Source: Cristatella mucedo | Lineage: Eukaryota; Bryozoa; Phylactolaemata; Cristatellidae | Direction of reading: 5' to 3' | Assembly (NCBI GenBank): GCA_009760855.2 | Contig: WPIO01000050.1 | Span: forward strand, 1,025,001-1,089,000 | DNA: 64,000 bases | In this document: piece after piece, positions 24,789-35,685 of the stretch | Numbering within the stretch: the stretch's first letter is position 1 | Layout of the letters: each line of letters begins with the position of its first letter | Position numbers and translations under genes: made by a program | Notes under the pieces: generated by a model | Databases searched by the model: none | The model's input: the letters and a program-made list of their open reading frames with translations, nothing else | Told to the model about the DNA's origin: nothing

Positions 24789-25112
24789 CAGTAGTTGCAC
24801 AAATGAAGGTATGCATCTTTCTTGTACCTCCAGTAATTTTTGCTACTGGGATAATAAAAGCACAGCGGCACCAGAGGAATCCGAGGATTCTGGGTGCCGG
24901 AGGCGCTGGAGCGAATGACGGAGGCTTGAGTACTAAATGAGGTACCAGTTTTGCATTTCGAACCTATCCAACGACAAAACAAGCCGTGACCACGACGAAA
25001 CCGTGCCCGCCGTGCCCGCGAGCCAACTCCAAACTCCAAGGGACGGGAATCTTGGAGACGACCTCAGACCTCAGGCCGAGAGAAATTGAGCAGGCGCAAG
25101 CAAGTGAGCACG
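24789..25112. other. Spacer between two LINE B fragments
   Basis: Frames on both strands are unrecognised. It contains aatccgaggattctgggtgc, without a known match. Confidence 0.4.
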
Positions 25113-25428
25113 AATGTAATGTATCTCCGTCAGTAACTCCACAAAGTCATAAAGACCATGTGGGTGTTACGCAGGACAGTTTTGTATAGCGCACTCACAG
25201 CCTAAGCGGCTTTTGGTACGCATTCGGTAGCCAACAGACTTCATCTCACGCAACAAAGAGAAAGTGGGAAGCATAGCAGAGTTAGGAGAGCAGTTGAGGT
25301 AGTGAGTAGCATAGAAGTAGCAGTTCAGGACCGCTGAAAAAGATGTGCCATAGTCGGCAGTTGGAGAGTAGTTGTCGTTGCGTAAGAATTGTGGAAGCGA
25401 GATCCACAGTCTAGGACCTGCAGAGCTC
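25113..25428 (-). mobile_element. LINE B 3' fragment
   Basis: Starts aatgtaatgtatctccgtcag and ends ggacctgcagagctc, the same internal breakpoint as the fragment at 24442-24788. About 95 percent alike by eye. Confidence 0.9.
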
Positions 25429-25967
25429 GAAATGTCACTGCCAAAGTAGCTTGCGAATCGATGCTAAACTCGCACTTTGAAGTCTGTCAACATCATGAAA
25501 GTCAGTCACGATCAGCTCTTGCCTTACAGGCCTTCGCCTAGTGTCCAATGCGGAGCAAGTCTCGATGATCAAAAGCCAATGGCCCCACTCGTCCGGCTGA
25601 AGCTATTTTAGTGGATGCCTATTGTCCTGCATTGTCCTGCACTGCCCTGCTTTGTCTTACGCTGGTCTGTGACTTGCCCTCTAGCTCTGCCTAGTCAGGA
25701 ACTGATGACATGGTCACTTCTGAACTGACGGCGTGCTAAGTTGACCAGATTATGTGAGCGCTAAGTTTACACTATGGAAAGCAGCTTTTTTTCAAAGGTA
25801 GTAAGAGTTATACTTCCTATGTGAGAGTGTGTGTGTGAGTCTGCGTGAGTGTTTGTGAGTGTGTGCGAGTGTGTGTGAGTGTGTGTGAGTGTGTGTGTGT
25901 GCTTCAAAAGTGAAGAGCCCCGCCCCTATTCTCTCTAAGCTTTGAAGTGTGACTGGGTCTTGGAAAG
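25429..25967. other. No gene; includes a (GTGTGTGAGT)n microsatellite
   Basis: Bases 25821-25903 are a GT-rich repeat with a decamer period. The rest is unassigned, apart from a gcctgcattgtcctgcac short repeat near 25626. Confidence 0.6.
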
Positions 25968-28900
25968 ATTCGTAGAGAGCTCTCTCATGTGAGTTCCTGT
26001 TCGTTGCAGAATTCTTGCAAAACCGAAATTTTTGCGAACATCGTATACGGAAACGATACAGCTCAGACCTGTTTAAATTTATTCCGATTGTTTTTTAACG
26101 TAGCGCGTAAGAAATTACGTGCTTATCAATATCTAAATGCTAATTGCATCGGGCTGCTGGGTCTCCCACGCCGACGGCTGACTTAGCTACGCCGGCGGCT
26201 AGTAATCTGCGTGTTCGTTATGATCGGCAGTCGCTGTTAGTGCTTCGTCATCGTAAATAAAATGCATTCCTAGATATTTATGCTGTTGCTAAGATTCGTA
26301 AACTATCCATTAACAAAAGAAAAGCACCCTGGAGCCGCAGCTGTGGCCGGAACCTCGAGCCCAGACGCCCCTCATTAGGCGGGAACTGAGAGCTGAGTAC
26401 CCGTTCGCTTGGTATTCATAGAATTGTCTCGAACCGCTCAGCTTGCTCCCCCACAAATGTCACTGTGAATCTCTCTGACTCAGTGGTTGTGAGGCCTGTT
26501 CTAACTCCATCTTAACTTGAAGTTTGCCTTTGGAATCCTTGCTCGATGTGCGATAAACCTCTGGTAATAAGCGACCTTATTTCGGAGAATGGTCTTGACC
26601 TGCTCGCCCTAACTGAAACCTTGCTAAAATCAATAAAACGCCCGACAATTAAAGACGCAACCCCGACTGATCTCTCATTGTTTCACACCTCTTGTTCAAT
26701 CAAAACTGGAGGTGGAGATGCTATCATCGTACGCTCGAAATTCAACTTCAAGCTATTTGCAGTACCTTCGAAGCACTCTTTTGAATTGATTGTCTTGGTC
26801 TCACCAGAAAACAAGCTACCGATGGTGCCAGTAGTCTATCGCCCACCAGGTACCAAATCCTCCTTTATCTCAGATTTCTCCGATCTCATTTCAATTCTGT
26901 GCGCAAGAAATTGAACCTTCCTCGTTATTGGTGATTTCAACGTTCACTTTGATATTTTTTCTGACGCCTTCAGCACGGGATTTCGTGCACTGGCTGACGC
27001 ATTGTCTCTTGTTGGACAATGTGCATGGCTCTAATCACATCAAGGGTCACACAATCAACCAGATTTTCTCACGCAACTGCACTTTGTCATCACCATTTAT
27101 TACGGAGTCCTGTTTATCTTACCACATGCAGGTCTCATTGAATCTACAGTGTGTGCCGTCCTTCTCCTCTAAAATAACCTGCGAATCGCAAAACCTCAAG
27201 ATCCTTGACATCGATGCTGTCCGTGCGAGAATATCTGCTTCATCTCAGCTGCTCAGTCCTCCTTCGGATCTGTCATCATTGGTAGATAGCTTCAACACGA
27301 CACTGGCTGACACGCTCGACGAGTTTGCACCTCTGACTAAGCGCACTGTGCACCCTCGCCCAGATGGCCTACGTAATAATGTATCTCCGTCAGTAACTCC
27401 ACAAAGTCAAAAAGACCAGGTGGGTGTTACGCAGGAGAGTTGTGTATAGCGCACTCACAGCCTAAGCGGCTTTCGGTACACATTCGGTAGCCAACAGACT
27501 TCGTCTCACGCAACAAAGAAAAAGTGGGAAGCATAGCAGAGTTAGGAGAGCAGTTGAGGTAGTGATTAGCATAGAAGTAGCAGTTCAGGACCGCTGAAAA
27601 AGATGTGCCATAGTCGGCAGTTGTAGAGTAGATGTCGTTGTGTAAGAATTGTGGAAGCGAGTTCCACAGTCTAGGACCTGCAGAGCTAAAACTTCTGTCG
27701 CCAACTGTCTTTAAGCGGAGGAATGGGACAGCTAATTTATTGTCCACACAGGACCTGAGGGCGCGAACAGGCTGAAACTGATGCATCAGTTCAGCTAAGT
27801 ACGAAGGAGCCAAGCCGTGGCGGGCCTTGTGGGTCAGCGTAAAAACTTTGCTCTGTATCCTTTGCTCAACCGGCAACTATCCTAGCTCTTTCAGCAAATG
27901 AGACACGTGCTCAAACCGCTGGGACTTGAAGACCAGCCTTGCAGCCATATTCATAGTCCGCTGTAGTGGCATTATAGCTTTCTTTGGTAGCCCAGCCAAA
28001 AGGGAATTACAATAATCAAGCCGAGACAGAACTAAAGAGCTAGTTAACTTTTTTACAAGCCACTGTGGGAGACAGCTTCTAATCTTGGATAGGGATCGGA
28101 TGTGATTGCTAGCTGTAGAGGCAGTCTTCTGAATGAAGCTTTTGAAATTGAGGCAGCTGTCGAACACGACACCTAGATTACGAGCACGTGGTGAAGGTCG
28201 CACAATAGCATCGCCTATTAGAACAGCAAAGCCTTTTAATCCAGCCACACGCTTAGGGTGTCCTATGAGAAGCAGTTCGGTTTTATCGTCATTTAATTTC
28301 AGGAAGTTTTCCGACATCCAGGATCGAATATCGGCAAGGAAAGCATTCAGTTTCTCAGTTGCTGCAGCAGATTCCGACGGTTTGAATGGCAAATACAACT
28401 GAGTATCGTCAGCATAGAAGTGATATCCTATTCCATGGGCCTTAATCACTTTTCCCAGAAGTTGCGTATAAATAGAGAACAGCAAGGAACCAAGTACAGA
28501 CTCTTGAGGGACTCCACAGGTGACCGTTCTCATGTCTGAGACCTAACCCCCACACGACACGGATTGAACACGATGGTGTACCACAGACATTAAACTAGCC
28601 AGGTCTCCGAAGCGCAAGCCTAAAAAGCAGACAAAAGATCTGGACTGACTGTCGATCAACAGGCATACGAGGACTACTGTAAGTTTTAACAATTGATCTT
28701 AGGAAAAAGGCCAACTCTAGCTTCCATAAAAACATTGTTGAATCACAGATGAACAATCTAAAAATGCTTTTGTCGGCGATTAACCATCTCCTCAACCGCT
28801 CCATGATTAGCACCTTACCTGATGACCCTTATGATGATCTAGCCGATCGCTTCTCCCGGTTCTTTGTCCAGAAGATAGACAAGATCAGTGAGTCCATCCC

Positions 28901-30785
28901 TGCGATGACAGTGTTCCCCTTAAACGCTGTCCCTTAATTCCTGGCTGCACCTCAATGTCTTTGTTTAAGCAGGTGACTAGTGATCTCGTCCTGAAGTTCA
29001 TTTCCCAATCCAACCAGACAACAAGTCCTCTGGACCCTATTCCCACTGTCCTGCTCCTACGTTGCATTGATCTGCTGCTGCTATGCATAACTAACATCAT
29101 TAATATGTCATTAGCCTTAGGTCACATCCAAGAACCTTTCAAAAAAGCTGAAGTCAGGCTGCTTCTTAAGAAAGTGACACTTGACCAACATAACTTTAGC
29201 AACTTCCGGTCTGTCTTCCTTCTGCCAATCCTATCAAAGACACTGCAACGGGTCATGGCGGACCATCTGAACTCATATATTGAAACTTTAAGCCTTGCTA
29301 GAAGTTTCAGTCTGGCTTTAGAGCTAATCTCTCCACAGAATCAGCATTGCTTATGGTGTACAACGACCTACTTAGGAATGCAGACTTGGGTAGAGTATCT
29401 CAGCTTGTTTTACTCGATCTTTCGGCAGCTTTTGATACTATCGATTACCGAGTTCTTCTAGAGCGCCTCTCATCTCGCCTGGGCATCACTGGCACAGCTC
29501 TGAAATGGTTCAGGTCCTATCTCAGTGGGAGACTCCAGAGTACTGACTTGAATGGACAAATATCATACGAAGTACCTCTGAAATATGGGTTACCTCAGGG
29601 CTCTGTGCTAGGTCCAGTTCTTTTCACGATTTACAATCTACCTCCTGCTGATGTGATTGCCAAGCACAATCTAAGCACATTCTAGGCCTACACTTCTTTT
29701 TGGATGACACTCAGTTGTACCTTTGCTTTGATCCCTCTCATCCTTCGAGCACCTCAAATTCTCACAATTCACTTGCTTCATGTATTGATGACATTGGCAC
29801 ATGGATGGCAGCAAATTTTCTTAAACTAAAATATGATAAAACTAACTTATTAGTTATGGGCCAACCCAGTGTGATTCAGAATACAGGAAATCTGGCGCTC
29901 AAAATTGGCTCTGCCAGCACATCTGCTGTTGAATCAGCTAGAAATTTAGATGTCATTTTCCAAAGTTACCTGTCTTTAGACGACCACATCGGCTCCACAA
30001 TCAAGTCTCCCTACTTTCAAATACATGACATTGCTTGAATTTGAGCCTGTTTAGAGAGGGATACCACGTCTAAGTGGTTCCATGCATTTGTGACATCTCG
30101 TCTTGACTTCTTTAACTTACTGCCTGCTGGCCTACCGGCATGGGCCATCAGCCGATTACATCTGGTGCAAAACTCCGCAGCTAGGCTCGTTTGTCGTGAG
30201 CAAAGCAGTTGCCACATCACACCACTTTCGCCGACCTGCACTGGCTACCAGTCAAGCAACGGTTTGACTTCAAGGTTCTGTCGCTCACTTTTAGGTCATT
30301 TCATGCTTTGGTTCCAGCCGATCAATCAGATATATTCTCCAACCAGGCCAAGCATCGTACCACCCGCTTTTAAGAATCCAACAGTTTACCAATACCTCGT
30401 ACAAACCTCAAATCCTTTGGAGACCGTGCATTTAATTCGCATGCTCTCAAAGCCTGTAACTCCCTCCCGACTTGCGTCAGAACATCCCCTGACTTGACCA
30501 CATTTAAAAAGAACTTTAAAAACACCCGTTTAGGACATTTAGCGGGTCCCTTTGATTCGTCCTTCATGTGCTTATGCGTGCTCACACTGTGCATGTTGCC
30601 ACTAACCACACTTGCATGCTGACCCTGTCCATCCCACCCCTAATCATGTTATTCATGTTGTTTATCAAGTTGTTTATTACTCTCCATTAAATCTCGTTTC
30701 CCGTTGCAGCAAATGTAAAGCGCCTAAAATGAGATTGAGTTCTCTGAGGGGGCTTTATCAAGTGCATTATTATTATATTGTCGTT
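25968..30785 (+). mobile_element. LINE A, near full length, split by a LINE B insertion
   Basis: The 5' end is set by similarity to the copy at 35686 (tagagagagctc, then gaattctt and cgtatacgga). Endonuclease part: frame 26546-26914 (MCDKPLVISDLISENGLDL, LALTET). LINE B interrupts at 27372-28572. A resumes at 28573 (accacagacattaaactagc); frames 28955-29461 and 29347-29685 carry SQSNQTTSPLDPIPTV and LVLLDLSAAFDTIDYRVLLE. The palm is at 29700 with FLDD instead of YADD. The C-terminal part follows; tail at 30714-30780. Frameshifts and stops make it inactive. Confidence 0.92.
27372..28572 (-). mobile_element. LINE B inserted in LINE A
   Basis: Frame 28533-27877 (218 codons) reads [33 protein letters not shown] and [18 protein letters not shown]. 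Frame 27876-27427 gives the C-terminal domain (MPVEQRIQSKVF, PFLRLKTVGDRSFSSAGP). A one-base shift separates them near 27880. The 3' end is at 27372-27440 with a very short pentamer tail. 5'-truncated within the RT. Confidence 0.95.
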
Positions 30786-31267
30786 ATTCATAATTAACAT
30801 TTTTTATAAGAAAACAAGGAATGCGAGTTTTCGGCGAATTCAAAAGTAAGTAATTTTCTTGATTAACTAAGAAATACTATTTACTGAATTTCAGAAGCAG
30901 CTGTTACTTGGATGATCCACGTACTTTCGTCCGATCTTATATCGTAAATCATTTTTAACGTTCGACTCCTAAATATAGTATCCAGTCATGCTCTTCTAAC
31001 ACTGTCCTCATTACGGCCTTCAAAGTCCTGTACATCCCGCAGGAAGCGCTCGCGTTGGATTTCTTTGGATGAGCAGGAAGGATCAAAACTTCGACGGGTA
31101 TCCATTATGCGTCGTTTAGTTCTTCAATCTGGTCTCAAATATATGTACTAGTTTTTGTTCTCACCATTGCCCAGGAATCCTCGAACCACTGACACAAAGC
31201 TGATCCGGGTCGCTTTCTCTTCCTAGTGAGCTACTCGCAGAATCTATCACAGAACTCAATGAGGTCT
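30786..31267. other. No recognised gene
   Basis: AT-rich single-copy-looking DNA with no family motif. Confidence 0.45.
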
Positions 31268-31385
31268 TGCTTATAATATTAAAATAAAACATGTATATTA
31301 TGCCCTCAAAGAACTGGATCTCGTTCTAGGCACTTTACAGATGCTATATAAAGCTATGTCAAATGATGAGTGGTAGCATTTGCAA
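31268..31385 (-). mobile_element. LINE A tail, subfamily with gatgctatataaagc
   Basis: Antisense tail. Beyond the hairpin it has ggcactttacagatgctat and gatgagtggtagcat, shared with the fragment at 45557-45680 but not with other A ends. Confidence 0.75.
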
Positions 31386-32905
31386 CAAGAAAGCACGATG
31401 AACCAACCTACTAGTAACGGGCAAAACACTGGACTGGTGCGATGGAGAATCCTCTGTTCTAACTCTGTTCTAAGTTCTAACTCTGAAGGTACGTGGTATG
31501 GTAGGTATTGCTCAGTACCTTGTCAGTCTTGTGGTTCTTAAGGTTAGCTCGCCCCTTATTTCAGCTTCCACAAAGCTTCAAAAACTGTATAGGGTCCAAC
31601 GCAACGCGGTTCCATCTTTGAACCCATTCGATGAATATGGCAGTGATTCTTTACATAAACAGTGGATGCAGCAGCAGCATTGTCTTTGTCACTGTTGCTG
31701 TTGCATTAGCGATCGAAGGCACGCTTCCGATGCTCCTGAGCAGAGTTAAAATTAGAGCTGATGGTTGAACTCAGCAGGCATGTACGGGTGTCAACGCTAC
31801 CAGAGCGTTATCACGGTTAGCATCATCTGAGCAACGGACAGTATCATCGTCTGAGGGTTTGTGGTCTACGGGAAGCTCGGCCTTCCGTCCATCCACATAT
31901 GACATCATACATAGAGTGCGCTTGGTAGAGGCGTGCACAGATGTGCGATACACAAGCAGAACAATCACATCAATCTCCACCTTCTCCGTCTAGGCTCCAC
32001 ACTATTACAACTACTCGTATACTGCTGAGCAGTGGAGCCTTTTAGCAGATTTTGGGATTTATGGCAAAGCATTTTTTTCAGATTCTTTGATGTGCGGGTG
32101 AACGACATTCTTGATTGCTTTGCAGAAATGACGGTCAGAGATTTTTGCCAACATCTTAACTCTGCCAAAATGACCATCAGAAATTATGTTGCCTTACAGG
32201 CTTTCAAGATAGTTGAAGATGGATAAGATGGATAGTTTCAAGTTGGAAAATGGCTTTTGGCGGGAAATTTCTTTTCTCCGTGGTTAGAAAATCTCTCCTT
32301 CAGCTCGATGTGACTGAGCTACTTGTCAAAATTGAGACTTGGCATTCAAATGCTTCTCTGGAGTTGGACCGTAAATGCACTGGGGTAAATCTTTTGTGTC
32401 GCAATGTGGAATTTCAAAAGCTTGTCATTCAGATGGTCTTCTGTGGTTTAGAACTAAATTTGAAAAATTATATCAATTTAATATATAGGTGGATTTAACG
32501 AGACAACCTCTTAGGAATCTTCCCCTTTGCAATGCGTACACTGTTAAACTGCAGGCCTACGGTGTTCCCGGATCGTAGCTAATTTAACGTCCGCTGATGG
32601 ATAGGGGAAACTTCCGTAAGCTCTTAACTTACCCTTGATCAAACTGTGAACTAACAATTCCATAGCTTTCGACAGCTCTTCAATTTAATGGCAAGCGTAA
32701 TGGAATTCACAAAACCTTAGCTTGTTTTATTGGCTTTTTCTCCTCCGAAAACTTCTTTAATCGATCAAATTGAAATTCTTACTTCCGCGTATATGCTCTT
32801 TAGATATCTGCGGAAATATTTTGTCAGATCTTGGGGAGATTTCGTTGTCGGCTCTTCACTATATTGCAGTAATTTCCAGAGGAAACTAATTATAAAATAA
32901 ATAAA
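31386..32905. other. No recognised gene
   Basis: Plus-strand frames 32032-32226 and 32250-32498 are close together and have a protein-like composition, but I know no family for them and see no splice sites joining them. Codons such as cag-cag-cag occur at 31668-31676. Confidence 0.4.
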
Positions 32906-33042
32906 TATAAATGTAATTCATGTGTATAGCACCCCAAGAGAATTTAATCTCTATTCAGGCACTTCACATATGCGTTGGGGCTCGAGCACACGGCCTCAGC
33001 CAGACCTTGGTCGGGGTGAGCACCTTAACCGCTGGACCAAAC
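32906..33042 (-). mobile_element. SINE C copy
   Basis: Antisense: AT-rich end and gtgtatagcacc, tail complement ctctattcaggcacttcac, B box ggctcgagc region, A box with gagcaccttaaccgctgg. Its 5' end runs into a palindrome. Confidence 0.87.
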
Positions 33043-33075
33043 CATAATTTTTAATTATAATTAAAAATTATGGTT
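33040..33075. repeat. Perfect 36-bp AT-rich palindrome
   Basis: Arms of 18 bases (aaccataatttttaatta and its exact complement) without spacer, at the 5' end of the SINE C copy; the first bases belong to the SINE head (ggtttggtccag on the minus strand). Confidence 0.97.
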
Positions 33076-33879
33076 CGGTTTTACGCGACATCTTTCAGAT
33101 GGGTAATATTCTGGCCTGGAGAGGTACGGTCTGGCCCAGTCCTTTATAAGACTTCTGGTATAGTTTAACCTGGAACACCTCATCCCACGGAGTATACTCT
33201 GGCCTTAGCCAAATCTAGGCAGGGGCTAATTTCGCCTGCAACGCCGGTAGCGATATTGGTCCCTGAAAAAATTGGCCAAGAAAATATTTAGAAGGAAAGC
33301 AACTGACACGACGGCTTAGTTTTTGGAGCTGAGGTGCTGAGCACGTCCGGTTTGAAGAGGAACAGATCCGATGCCTTGTCTGCTTCAGTCCTACGAGCGG
33401 CCACACTTTAAAAGAAAAAATACTCACTGTACTTCTCAAGCTCATCATGCCTGGAATAAAATGCTCACTCACGGAACAAATCTTCCGATTTTTGTGTGTT
33501 CATTCCACTAACTTACGTGCTTTCCTGTTGCTTCGGCATTCGCAACTTATTTTAGAGCACTCGGAAAAAGTTCACACTAAGCCTGGCGACAAAATTTCAA
33601 AGAGACGGTGAATATAATGGACCAAGTCCTTCATGCATGCTAATGCAAAGCACCTAGACCGAATGTGTGGTTGGATTGAGTCAAGGACGTGATAATGCGA
33701 TTTTCTAATTAGCGTATGAAAATCTTGCAAGCAGTAGCACGATGCTATATTACTGTAGTATTGGTAGATCGCTATGATCAACGCATCCGAACATATGCGA
33801 TAGCTAGCATGAGAATAATTATTAAATGGATCAATGGCTGAAATATTCGTGCTATTCAAAACGACTTTTTATCAGATCA
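33076..33879. other. No recognised gene
   Basis: Minus frames 33472-33215 and 33859-33572 are not recognised. Confidence 0.4.
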
Positions 33880-34560
33880 GTACATTTCCTCAATTGTCAA
33901 TTGGGTCTAACCACAGTTCAGGAACGTTGCCAAAATCAAATTCTGCAGAGGTAAGAATGTGACAGCCCAGCTAATTCACACGTTTGTGACTTTAATACAA
34001 TGATAATACATGTGTATACTATGCTGAAAGAGCCTGTTCTCTTCATTAGCGCTCTACGTGGTTATTGGTAACAAGCGAAGTGTCAGCACGAGTAAGTTCG
34101 CAAGGATACGATCACATGAACCCAGCGAATGAGATGCGTCTAGATTAGTGCAGTTCCTTTTATTCAGGACTCCTGTTTTGTGCCCTTAGTTGCCGACAAC
34201 TGATGCAGAACTTAGCTGCTCGTCTGGTCTCCGTCGGCGGCATAGCTGCCGCTGCGCTCCGCTTGTGCTTTAGCTGGCTCACTATTAACTATTTTTGTTT
34301 TATTTATTATTTATTATTATTTTAGCTGGTTCCCTATTAAGCACCGAATCGCTGTCCTCTGATCCTCTCTCTCTAGCTTACCGATCGATTCGCTCGCTCG
34401 CGCCAACCGCCGACCCATCCAAATTCCGTGCTCCAGTTCGCGTGCTCTCGCACCATCGGCTAATCATATTCTGGTCATCTCGCTGTCCCTCGCACTAAAT
34501 TGAAGTCTTTTGGTGATCGAGCCTTAAGCTCAAGCTTACCGAGAGCCCAGAGCTTACTTC
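33880..34560 (+). mobile_element. LINE E (or old A) copy, interrupted by an A tail
   Basis: Bases 33900-33993 match the RT thumb (aacgttgccaaaatcaaattctgc, ttcacacgtttgtgac). After an antisense A tail, 34145 onward reads like CSSFYSGLLFCA and LMQNLAARLV, then the post-RT region (SLAYRSIRSLAPTADPS in frame 34295-34498) and gaagtcttttggtgatcgagc. Confidence 0.65.
33995..34144 (-). mobile_element. LINE A tail nested in an older LINE
   Basis: Reads aatacaatgataatacatgtgtatactatgctgaaagagcc, a decayed tail complement, then caagcgaagtgtcagcacg and gaacccagcgaatgag as in A 3' untranslated sequence. Confidence 0.6.
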
Positions 34561-34839
34561 CAGACGCACTCTCACGTGGCACTGCAGTGACCTCGCATAC
34601 TTTTGGTCTCAGCTAAGGACGCATCCTCTCTTGCCAGCTTTCCTTTCCCCACAGTGAACTTAAACTTGTCTCGAACTTGTCTATATTTGTTCAGTATGAG
34701 TTTTGGGAGCGTATTTGTGAACTATTCATTGCACGTTAGTGGTCATCTTTCTTACTAACCGGTGGCGATGACATCGTTTTCATGCAAATGATTTTACGGC
34801 TGAACTGCCTGAACTTCGTTCCCCTACTTTGCTCGCCCT
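34561..34839. other. No recognised feature
   Basis: No motif or repeat of the known families was seen. Confidence 0.4.
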
Positions 34840-34921
34840 ATGACCTTTTGGTCTGGCTGAGGTCGTGGGCTCGAGCCCTATGGCGTAGTGTAGCGCCTGA
34901 ATGCAGATTAAGTTCTTTTAC
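34840..34921 (+). mobile_element. SINE C copy, 5'-truncated
   Basis: Contains ggtctggctgaggtcgtggg, the B-box part ctcgagccc and the tail gcgcctgaatgcagattaag. The A-box half is missing and the end is lost. Confidence 0.75.
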
Positions 34922-35300
34922 GCCACTTACACAGACGAGTAACAATTTTTTTCTGAATCCTTGCACTTGCCACTTTGAGCCTTTTCTCAGTGACTTGCAC
35001 TGGCTCCCCATTAAGCAGCTCATTTACTTCAAGGCTCTTGTTCTTTCAGTCACTTTTGAATCTCGCCATACTCTTGCTTGAGCATATCTAACTTAATTTC
35101 TTTCCAATCAGGTTTCTTGTCGTAAAACGCCTCTCCTCTGACTCTGGTGATTGCTGGTGCCTCTGAGCAACGTCGAATGCTTGTCAACCTTCCCCTCAAT
35201 AATTTCTAGGCTACCATATCTTTGAAAACCTAACTACCGAGAACTTTCAAGTCCTGCCTGTTTCTTACACAACTGGCTACGTATGTATGAATTTTTTTTA
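34922..35300 (+). mobile_element. Decayed LINE post-RT region
   Basis: Reads LSDLHWLPIKQLIYFKALVL (frame 34782-35081), equivalent to LADLHWLPVKQRIDFKVLSL of A. Probably LINE E. Confidence 0.65.
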
Positions 35301-35373
35301 TATGGTAATGCTTGCTGAAATTGTGAGTAGCATCAGAAAGGAAGTGACCTGCCCTTTATCTAGTCTAATTAAT

Positions 35374-35430
35374 ATTTAGCGCCTAGCAAGAGATCTAGTT
35401 CCCATAAGGTGCTTTACAGAAGGGTCAGAG
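35374..35430 (-). mobile_element. LINE A-like tail
   Basis: The stretch atttagcgcctagcaagagatctagttcccataaggtgc resembles the tail hairpin; because the hairpin is near-palindromic the strand is uncertain. Confidence 0.45.
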
Positions 35431-35685
35431 TCCCGATTATTTGCTACTCGTCACAATTCTAAGAAACCATGATTTAATGACGGCTGCAAATAGGCAAAAT
35501 ATCACTTTTTGGCAAAGTCCAGCAGAATAGCAGGCCACGCCTCTGAAATTGTCTCTTATGTGCCGCGATTCTCCGGTGGCAAACTTCCGGTGGCTTAAGT
35601 TCCGGCGGCTCTACTAACAAGGGATTAATTCATTATAAGTCGCTGGCGACTTCGAACCTCCTTATATTCCTCGCCTCCCGACATA

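Noticed and set aside
32032-32498. Two neighbouring plus frames that look protein-like
   Set aside because: No recognised family, no splice sites joining them, no start context; left as unassigned.
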